Shown: positions 45,705 to 53,232 of the stretch, piece after piece
Position numbering within the stretch: the first letter of the stretch is position 1
Layout: each line of letters opens with the position of its first letter
NCBI GenBank assembly: GCA_016192135.1
Contig: JACPUR010000017.1
Location: 1-64,000 of the forward strand
Length of the DNA: 64,000 bases
Source: Candidatus Tectomicrobia bacterium
Lineage (GTDB): Bacteria > UBA8248
Reading direction: 5' to 3'
Program-made: the position numbers and the translations under genes
The notes under the pieces: generated by a model
What the model saw: only the letters and a program-made list of their open reading frames with translations
Told to the model about the DNA's origin: nothing
The model's database searches: none

Positions 45705-46976
45705 GTGCAAAAGCTTCCTCGCAACGAGATACGGGTCGTGGTCACGGGCCTCGGCCTGGTCACCCCCTTGGGGGTCGGCGTCACCGAGAACTGGAAGGCG
45801 TTGATGGAGGGCAGGTCGGGCGTCGGCCCCGTCACCCGGTTCAACCCGGAGCGCCTTCCCACGCAGATCGGGGCCGAGGTCAAGGGCTTCTGCCCCGAGA
45901 ACTACATCGACAAGAAAGAGATCAAGAAGATGGATCTCTTCATCCAGTACGTCCTCGCGGCCACCCAGATGGCCTTCGACGACGCCCTCCTCAAGGCCCC
46001 GGACAAGGAAGAGGCCCCGCGCTACGGCGCCATCATCGGCGTAGGCCTCGGCGGCCTTCCGGCCATCGAGACCCACATGAGCATCCTCGAGGCGAAGGGC
46101 CCCCGCCGGCTGAGCCCCTTCTTCATCCCGATGCTGCTGGCCAACCTGGCGGCCGGCAACGTCTCCATGCGCTGGAATCTCAAGGGCCCGAACAGCTGCA
46201 CTGTCACCGCCTGCGCCTCGGGAAACCACGCCATCGGCGACGGCATGAAGTGCATCCAGCGCGGCATCGCCGACGTCATGGTGACCGGGGGCGGCGAGTC
46301 GTGCCTCACCGAGCTCGCCATGGCCGGCTTCTGCGCCATGCGGGCACTGAGCACCCGCAACGGCGATCCCCAGCACGCCAGCCGGCCCTTCGACGCCGAG
46401 CGGGACGGCTTCGTGATGGGCGAGGGCAGCGGCGTCCTCATCCTGGAGAACCTGGAGCATGCCAAGGCGCGCAACGCCCCCATCTACGCCGAGCTGACCG
46501 GCTACGGGCTCACCGCCGACGCCTACCACATCACCTCCCCCGACCCCGACGGCGACGGCGCGGCCCGCTGCATGGAGATGGCCATGCAGGACGCCGGCGT
46601 CTCCATCGACGAGGTGGACTACATCAACGCCCATGGCACATCGACCGAGCTGAACGACAAGCTCGAAACCACGGCCATCAAGCGCGTCTTCGGCGAGCAG
46701 GCCTACAAGCTCGCCGTCAGCTCCACCAAGTCCATGACGGGGCACCTCCTGGGCGCCGCCGGCGGCGTGGAGTCCGTTTTCACCGTGCTGGCGCTCAAGA
46801 ACCAGTGCATCCCCCCGACCATGAACTACGAGAAGCCCGACCCCGACTGCGACCTCGACTACGTCCCCAACCGCCCGAGGAGCGCCGGCCTCCGCTGCGC
46901 GCTCACCAACTCTTTCGGCTTCGGCGGGACGAATGCCACCTTGCTCTTCAGGCGGCATGAGGCCGATGCCGCCTAG
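45705..46976 (+). CDS. fabF: Beta-ketoacyl-ACP synthase II
   Basis: FabF elongates acyl-ACP chains. The Cys-His-His triad is seen at Cys170 (VTACASGNHAIGD), His310 (NAHGTSTELND) and His347 (SMTGHLLGAAGGVE). Length is 423 residues, slightly above the usual 410. GTG start with GGGGAGAAAG ahead. It follows acpP by 45 bases in the standard order. Confidence 0.97.
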   Translation: MQKLPRNEIRVVVTGLGLVTPLGVGVTENWKALMEGRSGVGPVTRFNPERLPTQIGAEVKGFCPENYIDKKEIKKMDLFIQYVLAATQMAFDDALLKAPDKEEAPRYGAIIGVGLGGLPAIETHMSILEAKGPRRLSPFFIPMLLANLAAGNVSMRWNLKGPNSCTVTACASGNHAIGDGMKCIQRGIADVMVTGGGESCLTELAMAGFCAMRALSTRNGDPQHASRPFDAERDGFVMGEGSGVLILENLEHAKARNAPIYAELTGYGLTADAYHITSPDPDGDGAARCMEMAMQDAGVSIDEVDYINAHGTSTELNDKLETTAIKRVFGEQAYKLAVSSTKSMTGHLLGAAGGVESVFTVLALKNQCIPPTMNYEKPDPDCDLDYVPNRPRSAGLRCALTNSFGFGGTNATLLFRRHEADAA

Positions 46977-46986
46977 GGAGAATCCG

Positions 46987-47766
46987 GTGGCGGCGGACAT
47001 CCTTCCCGCTCCCGGGGGAGCCGGCGCCCCGAAGAAGGGCCGCCGGGCGAAGGCCCCGGCCCCCGAGCTTCCGATCGCCGAGATTGAAGGGCGCATCGGG
47101 CACCGCTTCGCCGACCCCAGCCTCCTCGTCCAGGCCCTCACCCACCGTTCCTTCTCCCAGGAGAGCATCCCCCCGGGCCCGGACAACCAGCGCCTGGAGT
47201 TCCTGGGCGACGCCGTCCTCCAGCTCATCGTGACCGAGCGCCTCTGGCGCGGCCACGGCGAGGCCGACGAGGGCGACCTCACGCGGATGCGCTCCGAGCG
47301 CGTGAGCGGCCAGGCCCTGGCCCGCGCCGCGCGCCGGCTGGGCATCGCGGACTACCTGCGCCTGGGGCGGGGGGAGGAGAAGACGGGCGGACGCGGCAAG
47401 GCTTCCATCATGGCCGACGCCTTCGAAGCCCTGGTGGGGGCCCTCTACCTGGACGCCGGCTATCCGGCCTGCGTACGCTGGGTGGAAGACCGGCTCTGGG
47501 AGGCCTCCCCGGAGGAGGCGAACGGGGACGGCCTCGACTACAAGAGCCAGCTCCAGGAGGCCCTCCAGCGGCACAGCCGCCGGCTGCCCCTCTACACCGT
47601 CATCCGCGAGAGCGGCCCCGAGCACCTGAAGGTCTTCGAGGTCGAGGTGCGGCACGACGGCCGCGTCCTCGGCCAGGGCACTGGGACGACGAAAAAGGCC
47701 GCCGAGCAGGCCGCCGCGCGGGAGTCGCTGCGCGCCCTGGAAGGCGGCTCCGGCGATCCCGCCTGA
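46987..47766 (+). CDS. rnc: Ribonuclease III
   Basis: RNase III cuts double-stranded RNA, including rRNA precursors. The catalytic signature NQRLEFLGDAVLQ (67-79) and ADAFEALVGALYLD are intact, followed by a C-terminal dsRNA-binding domain (about 180-250; DYKSQLQEALQRH and GTTKKAAEQAAARESL). The start is placed at GTG after TAGGGAGAATCCG, giving 259 residues with a basic, Pro/Ala-rich N-terminal lead of about 25 residues; ATG codons 30 and 21 bases upstream overlap the fabF end and are less likely. Confidence 0.95.
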   Translation: MAADILPAPGGAGAPKKGRRAKAPAPELPIAEIEGRIGHRFADPSLLVQALTHRSFSQESIPPGPDNQRLEFLGDAVLQLIVTERLWRGHGEADEGDLTRMRSERVSGQALARAARRLGIADYLRLGRGEEKTGGRGKASIMADAFEALVGALYLDAGYPACVRWVEDRLWEASPEEANGDGLDYKSQLQEALQRHSRRLPLYTVIRESGPEHLKVFEVEVRHDGRVLGQGTGTTKKAAEQAAARESLRALEGGSGDPA

Positions 47767-47778
47767 GGCGCTTTCCGC

Positions 47779-47807
47779 TTTACATCCCCCGGGCCCTCTG
47801 CTAACGT
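47779..47807 (+). promoter_or_regulatory. Possible promoter ahead of smc
   Basis: TTTACA (47779-47784) and TAACGT (47802-47807) with a 17-base spacer lie about 62 bases ahead of the preferred smc start. The -35 match is good, the -10 match moderate. It would let smc and ftsY be expressed apart from the fab genes. Confidence 0.4.
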
Positions 47808-47868
47808 AAAACTTCCTTCCGCCCCGCCCTTTCGCGCGATGCGTCATGCGCCCGCCGAGGAAACGGCA

Positions 47869-50800
47869 TTGCGGTTCAAACGCCTGGAAATGCAGGGCTT
47901 CAAGTCCTTCGTGGACCGGACCGTCATCGAGCTGGGCGACGGCATCACGGCCATCGTGGGGCCCAACGGCTGCGGCAAGAGCAACGTCTGCGACGCCGTC
48001 CGCTGGGTGCTGGGCGAGCAGGCCCCCAAGGCCCTCCGCGCCAAGAGGATGGAGGACCTCGTCTTCAACGGCAGCGCCGAGCGCAAGCCGCTCGGCATGG
48101 CCGAGGTCACCCTCACCCTCACCGACCTGAAGGGCACGGTCACCTCCCCCCTCTACAAGGACTACGAGGAGGTGGCCGTCACCCGCCGGCTCTACCGCTC
48201 GGGCGAGAGCGAGTACCTCATCAACCGAAACCCCTGCCGGCTGAAGGACATCGTCGACCTCTTCCTCGACACCGGCGTCTCGCTCGACACCTTCTCCATC
48301 GTCGAGCAGGGCCGCATCGAGGGGCTGGTCAACGCCCGTCCCCAGGACCGGCGCCTCCTCATCGAGGAAGCGGCAGGGATCATGAAATACAAGAGCCGGC
48401 GCAACGAGGCGCTCCGCAAGCTGGAGCTCGCCCAGGCGAACCTCCTCCGGGTGGCCGACGTCCTCCGCGAGAAGGAGGGCCGGCTGCGCTCCCTGCGGCG
48501 CCAGGCGCGGAAGGCGGCCTTCTTCAAGGAGTATCAGAGCGAGATCAAGGCCCTCGACCTGCGCATCGAGGCGCTGGACCTCCTCCGCCTCGAGGACGAG
48601 CTCAGGCCCGCCGAGGCGGAGTACGAGCGGCTGAAGGAGCGCGAGGAGGGGCACCTGGCCGCCCTCGCCTCCCGCGAGGCCGAGCGCGAGACCGTACGCG
48701 CCCAGGTGGCCGAGCGCTCGGAGTCCCTGGCCGAAACGCGCCGCCGCGCCGTCGAGGTGGAGGGCTACATCCAGCGGCTCGAGAACAGCCTGGAGATGCT
48801 CCAGGGGCGGCTCGTCGAGCTGGACGCCGAGGACGCCCGCCGCGCCGAGGAGGCCGAGGCGCTGGCCCGCGAGGCGGCGCGGCTCGGGGAGGAGCGCGGG
48901 CGGCTGGCCGAGCGGGAAACCGCCTTCGCCGGGGAGGCCGCGGCCGCCCAGCGCGCCTTCGACCTGCGCTCGGCCGAGCTCTCCGCGGTGCGGGCGGAGC
49001 TGGCCGATCTGGAGGCCGCCCTGGCCGAGGCCCGGCGCGTCCAGGAGCGGGAGTCGGAGGCTTTTGGCGACGCCCGGCAGCGCACGGCCCTGGCCGAGTC
49101 CCGCCTCGAGGCCATCGCCCAGTCCACCGAGCGCCTCGGGCGCGAGGCGGAGGAGGCGGGGCGGGCCCTCGATGAGGCGCGGGCCGATCTCGAGGCCGCC
49201 GCGCGGCGGCTCGAGGAGATCGCGGGCGAGAGCGCCCGGCTGCGCGAGGAGTCGGACCGCGCGGCCCGGGAGCAGGCGCGCGTCGAGGCCGGCCTCCGGG
49301 CCGAGGAGGCGGCGCTCGCCGCCGCCCGCGAGGCCGTGGTCGAGGCGCGCTCCTCCCAGCGCGCCATCGAGGAGCTCCGCGCGGCCTCCCCCGAGCGCGC
49401 GGGGGCCGGCGCCTTCCGCGCGTGCGGCGCCCAGGCGCTCGCCGCCCTGGCGGACGTCCTGAGCGTCGATCCCGCGCACGAGAAAGCCATCGAGGCGGCG
49501 CTCGGGGAGCGCCTCCTGGGCGTGGTGGTGCCGGACGCGGAGTCCGCCGCCGCCGCCATCCGGGCGCTCGCCCGGGCGGGCGCCGGCCGGGGCATCGCGC
49601 TTCCCCTCGGGGCCCGGCAGGCCCACGCGGGGCCGCTCCCGGCGGTGGAAGGCGTCCTGGGGAGCGCCGCCTCGCTCATTCGGTGCGCCCAGGAATACCG
49701 TCCCCTCGTGGAGAGCCTTCTCTTCGGGGTGGCGGTCGCGCGCGATTTGGATGCGGCGCTCGCCGCCTGGCGCTCCAGCCCCTTCGGGACGACCTGGGTG
49801 ACGCTCGGGGGCGAGGTGCTGCTGCCCTCGGGCGCGGTGGAGGGCGGCGCCCCCGTCCCCGCCGCGGCGGGCGTCCTGGAGCAGTCCCGGCGACTGGAGG
49901 CGCTTCGGCTCCAGGCCGGGGAGGGCGAGGCCCGGGTGGCCGCCCTGGAGGGGGCCTGTGCCCGCCTGCGCGAGGAGCTCGCCCGGGCGGAGGAGGAGGC
50001 CGTCCGGCTCGCCCGCATGGCGCGGGAGGCCGATCTCGCCCGGGTCGGGGCCGAGGGGGTGAAGCGCTCCTGCCAGGAGAAGTGGGAGGCCGTCCGGGAG
50101 CGCCACGAGGCCCTCCTGCGCGAGCGGGAGCGGATGCGCGAGGAGCGCGAGCGCCTCGATCGGGAGCGCGCGGAGGCCGGGGAGGAAGGGGCCCGCGCCG
50201 AGCACTCCTCCCGGGAGGCCGAGGCGCGCTCGCAGGCCGCGGAGGAGGAGCTGCGGCGGGTGGGCGCCCGGGCGGCGGAGCTCGAGGCCGAGGCGGCCGA
50301 CCGCCGGGTGGCCCTGACCGAGGCGCTGGGGAAGGCGTCGGGCGCGCGGGCCGAGCTCCAGCGGCTCGAGGACAGCCTGGGCCAGAACGCGGCCCGGCAG
50401 GCCCGGCGCGAGGAGGAGAAGCAGGACTCGCTGCGCAAGCGGGAGCGGGTGGAGGCGGGGATGGCCCAGAGCCGCGAGGAGCTGGCCCGCCGCGTGGAGG
50501 AGCGGGCCTCCGCCGAGGCCGAGCAGCGGGAGCGGGTCCGGGCGCTCGAGGAGACCCAGGCCCGGGACGAGGAGCTGGGGAACCTCCTCCGGCAGATGCG
50601 GGCCGAGGCGGCCGATCTGCAGGCGCGCATCTCGGAGGCCGCCGAGCGGCGCACGACGCTGCGCGTCCAGCGGGAGTCCCTCATCGCCTCGGCGCGCGAA
50701 ACCCATCAGGTGGACCTCCCCGAGGCCGCCGAGCGGGAACGGGGCGAGCTGCCCCTCTACCAGGAGCACTTCAACCGGCTGGAAATGCTGCGCCAGCGGC

Positions 50801-51471
50801 TCGAACGCATGGGCGAGGTGAACCCCCTCGCGGCCAGGGAGTTCGACGATATCAACCACGAGTACTCCTTCCTCAAGGAGCAGCAGGAGGACCTGGAGCG
50901 CTCCATCGCGGACCTGCACGCCACGATCGAGCGCCTGAACCGCACCACCCGGACACGCTTCCTGGAGGCCCTGGAGCAGGTGCAGAAGGCCTTCGTGGAC
51001 ATCTTCGGCCGGCTCTTCCAGGGCGGAGAGGCGCGGATGTTCCTGCTCGACCCCTCCGACCCGCTCGAGTCGGGGGTGGACATCGAGGTGCGGCCCCCGG
51101 GCAAGCGCCCGGCGAACATCATGCTCCTCTCGGCGGGGGAGAAGGCGCTGACGGCGCTGGCGCTGCTGTTCTCCGTCTTCTCGGTGCGGCCGAGCCCCTT
51201 CTGCCTCCTGGACGAGGTGGACGCCACGCTCGACGACCAGAACGTGGGCCGCTTCCGCGACGTGATCGCCGAGTTGGAGGCCAAGAGCCAGTTCATCGTC
51301 ATCACCCACAACAAGCGCACCATGTCCTTCGCCTCCCAGCTCTACGGGGTCACCCAGCGCGAGAAAGGGGTGTCGGAGGTCGTCTCGGTGCGCCTGAACC
51401 GGAAGGAAGACGGGACGAACGGGGCCCCGGCCTCCGCGGCCGGGGAAGAGTTGCCGGCCCGGGGCGCCTGA
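47869..51471 (+). CDS. smc: Chromosome segregation protein SMC
   Basis: SMC forms ring-shaped dimers that extrude and compact chromosome loops. The N-terminal head has Walker A GPNGCGKSNVCDAVRWVLGE from residue 31; two long coiled-coil arms rich in Glu, Arg and Ala flank a hinge near residues 500-640; the C-terminal head has signature LLSAGEKALTALALLF (from 1086) and Walker B CLLDEVDATLDD. A TTG start preceded by GAGGAAACG gives MRFKRLEMQGFKSF, the normal SMC N-terminus and 1200 residues; an ATG ten codons upstream lacks a ribosome site. Confidence 0.96.
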   Translation: MRFKRLEMQGFKSFVDRTVIELGDGITAIVGPNGCGKSNVCDAVRWVLGEQAPKALRAKRMEDLVFNGSAERKPLGMAEVTLTLTDLKGTVTSPLYKDYEEVAVTRRLYRSGESEYLINRNPCRLKDIVDLFLDTGVSLDTFSIVEQGRIEGLVNARPQDRRLLIEEAAGIMKYKSRRNEALRKLELAQANLLRVADVLREKEGRLRSLRRQARKAAFFKEYQSEIKALDLRIEALDLLRLEDELRPAEAEYERLKEREEGHLAALASREAERETVRAQVAERSESLAETRRRAVEVEGYIQRLENSLEMLQGRLVELDAEDARRAEEAEALAREAARLGEERGRLAERETAFAGEAAAAQRAFDLRSAELSAVRAELADLEAALAEARRVQERESEAFGDARQRTALAESRLEAIAQSTERLGREAEEAGRALDEARADLEAAARRLEEIAGESARLREESDRAAREQARVEAGLRAEEAALAAAREAVVEARSSQRAIEELRAASPERAGAGAFRACGAQALAALADVLSVDPAHEKAIEAALGERLLGVVVPDAESAAAAIRALARAGAGRGIALPLGARQAHAGPLPAVEGVLGSAASLIRCAQEYRPLVESLLFGVAVARDLDAALAAWRSSPFGTTWVTLGGEVLLPSGAVEGGAPVPAAAGVLEQSRRLEALRLQAGEGEARVAALEGACARLREELARAEEEAVRLARMAREADLARVGAEGVKRSCQEKWEAVRERHEALLRERERMREERERLDRERAEAGEEGARAEHSSREAEARSQAAEEELRRVGARAAELEAEAADRRVALTEALGKASGARAELQRLEDSLGQNAARQARREEEKQDSLRKRERVEAGMAQSREELARRVEERASAEAEQRERVRALEETQARDEELGNLLRQMRAEAADLQARISEAAERRTTLRVQRESLIASARETHQVDLPEAAERERGELPLYQEHFNRLEMLRQRLERMGEVNPLAAREFDDINHEYSFLKEQQEDLERSIADLHATIERLNRTTRTRFLEALEQVQKAFVDIFGRLFQGGEARMFLLDPSDPLESGVDIEVRPPGKRPANIMLLSAGEKALTALALLFSVFSVRPSPFCLLDEVDATLDDQNVGRFRDVIAELEAKSQFIVITHNKRTMSFASQLYGVTQREKGVSEVVSVRLNRKEDGTNGAPASAAGEELPARGA

Positions 51472-51510
51472 GGCGCGCGGCGCCCCCTCCCGGACATCGG
51501 TTTTTCCCGT

Positions 51511-51533
51511 CCCCGGCGGCCATCCCGCCGGGG
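51511..51533 (+). other. Strong hairpin between smc and ftsY
   Basis: A perfect 9-bp stem (CCCCGGCGG and CCGCCGGGG) with a five-base loop is followed 7 bases later by TTTTT and then by the ftsY ribosome site TTGGAGG. The T run is too far from the stem for a classical terminator; partial attenuation between smc and ftsY is possible. Confidence 0.45.
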
Positions 51534-51557
51534 GCGGCGCTTTTTGGAGGTTCGCCC

Positions 51558-52640
51558 GTGGCATTCGGATTCTTCCAAAGGAAAAAAGAAGAAAAGAAGC
51601 CCCCCGCCGGGGGGGAGGCGCCGCCGGGCGAAGGAGCCGCTGAAGAGGCGCCCCCGGAGGCGGCCGCGCCCGAGGAGGCGGCACCCGCTCCTCCTCCCGC
51701 GCCGCCCCGGCGCGAGGGCTGGTTCGGCCGCCTGCGCTCGGGCCTGGCCAAGACGCGCGAGAGCTTCCTCGGGAGGGTCGGAGGCATCCTGCGGCGCCGG
51801 CCCCGCATCGACGCCGAGACCATCGAGGAGCTGGAGGAGGCCCTCTACGCGGCGGACCTGGGGCCCCTCACGGTGGAGCGGGTGCTCGATCGGCTGCGCC
51901 GGGGGGAGGGGGGCCGGGGCGAGCCCGCCGGGCGCCTGCGCGCCCTCCTCCGGGAGATGCTGGCCCACCCGGCCGTCCCGCCCCGGGCCGCGCCCGCGGC
52001 CCCCGCGAAGGGCGACCCCCGCGTCATCTTCCTGGTCGGGGTGAACGGGGCCGGGAAGACCACCACGGCGGGCAAGCTGGCCGCCCGCTACGCCGCCGAG
52101 GGCCGCCGGGTCATGCTGGCCGCCGCCGACACCTTCCGGGCCGCCGCGGGGGAGCAGATCGAGATCTGGGCGGGGCGGGCGGGCTGCGAGCTGATTCGCC
52201 TGCAAGAAGGCGCGGATCCCTCCGCCGTGGTCTTCGACGCCCTCCAGGCGGCCAAGGCGCGGGGGGCGGAGGTCCTGCTCGCCGACACGGCCGGCCGCCT
52301 CCACACCAAGAAGAACCTCATGGAGGAGCTCAAGAAGGTGCGCCGCGTGGCGGAGCGGCTGGTGCCGGGCGCCCCCCACGAGGTGCTGCTCGTCCTGGAC
52401 GCCACGACCGGCCAGAACGCCCTGGCCCAGGTGCGGGAGTTCGGGGCGGCGCTGGGGGTGACGGGGCTCGTCCTCACCAAGCTCGACGGCACGGCCAGGG
52501 GCGGGGTGGTGGTCGGGGCCGCCCACGAGAGCGGTATCCCCGTCCGCTATATCGGGGTGGGGGAGGGGGTCGAGGACCTCCTCGATTTCGACCCGGACGC
52601 CTTCATCGCCGCCCTTTTCGGGGATGCCGAAGAGGCGTGA
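51558..52640 (+). CDS. ftsY: Signal recognition particle receptor FtsY
   Basis: FtsY is the membrane-associated GTPase receptor that docks the signal recognition particle. After a Pro/Ala/Glu-rich acidic A domain (residues 1-52) come the N domain and the G domain with P-loop GVNGAGKTTT (161-170), DTFRAAAGEQIEIW, DTAGRLHTKKNLMEEL and TKLDGTARGG. Length 360. GTG start after TTGGAGGTTCGCCC. The frame is open far upstream through smc, but that part is not FtsY. Confidence 0.96.
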   Translation: MAFGFFQRKKEEKKPPAGGEAPPGEGAAEEAPPEAAAPEEAAPAPPPAPPRREGWFGRLRSGLAKTRESFLGRVGGILRRRPRIDAETIEELEEALYAADLGPLTVERVLDRLRRGEGGRGEPAGRLRALLREMLAHPAVPPRAAPAAPAKGDPRVIFLVGVNGAGKTTTAGKLAARYAAEGRRVMLAAADTFRAAAGEQIEIWAGRAGCELIRLQEGADPSAVVFDALQAAKARGAEVLLADTAGRLHTKKNLMEELKKVRRVAERLVPGAPHEVLLVLDATTGQNALAQVREFGAALGVTGLVLTKLDGTARGGVVVGAAHESGIPVRYIGVGEGVEDLLDFDPDAFIAALFGDAEEA

Positions 52641-52682
52641 TCCGGGGGTGGCCGGACCGCGCTCGGGCATCTTTTAGATGGG

Positions 52683-52896
52683 CTTTATCCCTCAATATCC
52701 CTTATTATCCGCGACACCCTCCCCGCCGGGCCGAATCATCGAAAAGGCGTTATTTCCCGTTACTAAGCGTTACTAGCCGTGACGTCCTCCTTTTCGCCCT
52801 GAGCGCCCCGCCCCCCTCCGGACGCGGTAAGACCAGGAGAAAAAAAGGGGGCTTTATCCCCTCTTTATCCGTTATTAAGCCTTACTAACCGTGACG
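52683..52896. repeat. Three clusters of 10-bp-phased degenerate repeats
   Basis: Cluster A (52683-52714) has successive ten-base units ending in TATCC. Cluster B (52747-52784) reads TTATTTCCCG, TTACTAAGCG, TTACTAGCCG, then TGACG. Cluster C (52851-52896) reads TCTTTATCCG, TTATTAAGCC, TTACTAACCG, then TGACGG. B and C align over about 35 bases; A is more diverged. The period of ten is not a multiple of three, which argues against coding, and equals about one helical turn, as in arrays bound by a DNA-binding protein. Function unknown. Confidence 0.75.
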
Positions 52897-52941
52897 GCCG
52901 TTTCCTCCTGAATAAATTCCCCTGGGATTCTTGCTTGCAGG

Positions 52942-52960
52942 GGCGGGTTTGAAACCCGCC
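52942..52960. repeat. 19-bp palindrome related to the GTAGGGGCG family
   Basis: GGCGGGTTT and AAACCCGCC are perfect complements around a central G, preceded by CAGG. The same G-rich stem pattern as the neighbouring hairpin elements suggests a relic or solo member of that family. Confidence 0.6.
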
Positions 52961-53134
52961 CTCCAGATGGAGGCGGCCAACGCCTGTGGTCCTAATCCGC
53001 CAACTCCATCCGCGGTCGTCAATGACCGTACAGACAAAGACGGCGCGCCGCCCGCCACGGACAAGATAACGCCTCGCCGCCCGGGGCCGGTTACCGCAAT
53101 TTCGCGCACGTTCATGCTGGACGGGAAAAATTGT

Positions 53135-53206
53135 CTGTAGGGGCGAATCTTGTATTCGCCCCTCCGGCGGGGGAATGCGGGGCGAACACGAGGTTCGCCC
53201 CTACAG
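53135..53206. repeat. Paired hairpin element, GTAGGGGCG family
   Basis: Outer ends CTGTAGGGGCGAA and TTCGCCCCTACAG are perfect complements. Inside are two 9-bp hairpins: GGGGCGAAT/ATTCGCCCC with loop CTTGT (53140-53162) and GGGGCGAAC/GTTCGCCCC with loop ACGAG (53179-53201). The two units are inverted relative to one another, as in paired REP elements. It ends 26 bases before the mrcA stop codon. Confidence 0.85.
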
Positions 53207-53232
53207 GGGCTGGAGCCTTTCCCTTGCTACCC

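Larger units (their letters stand above)
52641..53232. other. 592-base intergenic region between convergent ftsY and mrcA
   Basis: No gene was found. The first third holds three clusters of 10-bp-phased repeats in a locally A+T-rich stretch. Next comes the palindrome GGCGGGTTT-G-AAACCCGCC, then about 170 bases with nothing recognisable, then a paired hairpin element of the GTAGGGGCG family just before the mrcA stop. None of the hairpins has a proper T run, so no classical terminator is seen for either gene. Confidence 0.7.

Noticed and set aside
49422-51557. Upstream open extension of ftsY through smc, suggesting an smc-ftsY fusion
   Set aside because: The frame is open only because of high G+C. 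The segment is a Gly/Arg-rich out-of-frame reading of smc, and the ftsY GTG has a good ribosome site.
46948-51684. Very long open frame on the minus strand opposite rnc and smc
   Set aside because: It mirrors the plus-strand codons of smc, which are rich in G/C third positions and poor in stop complements. The predicted protein has no recognisable motifs, while smc has all of its motifs.
52942-53206. CRISPR array suggested by repeated GGGGCGAA segments
   Set aside because: Units are palindromic hairpins without regular spacing or unique spacers of constant length, and no cas gene is present.
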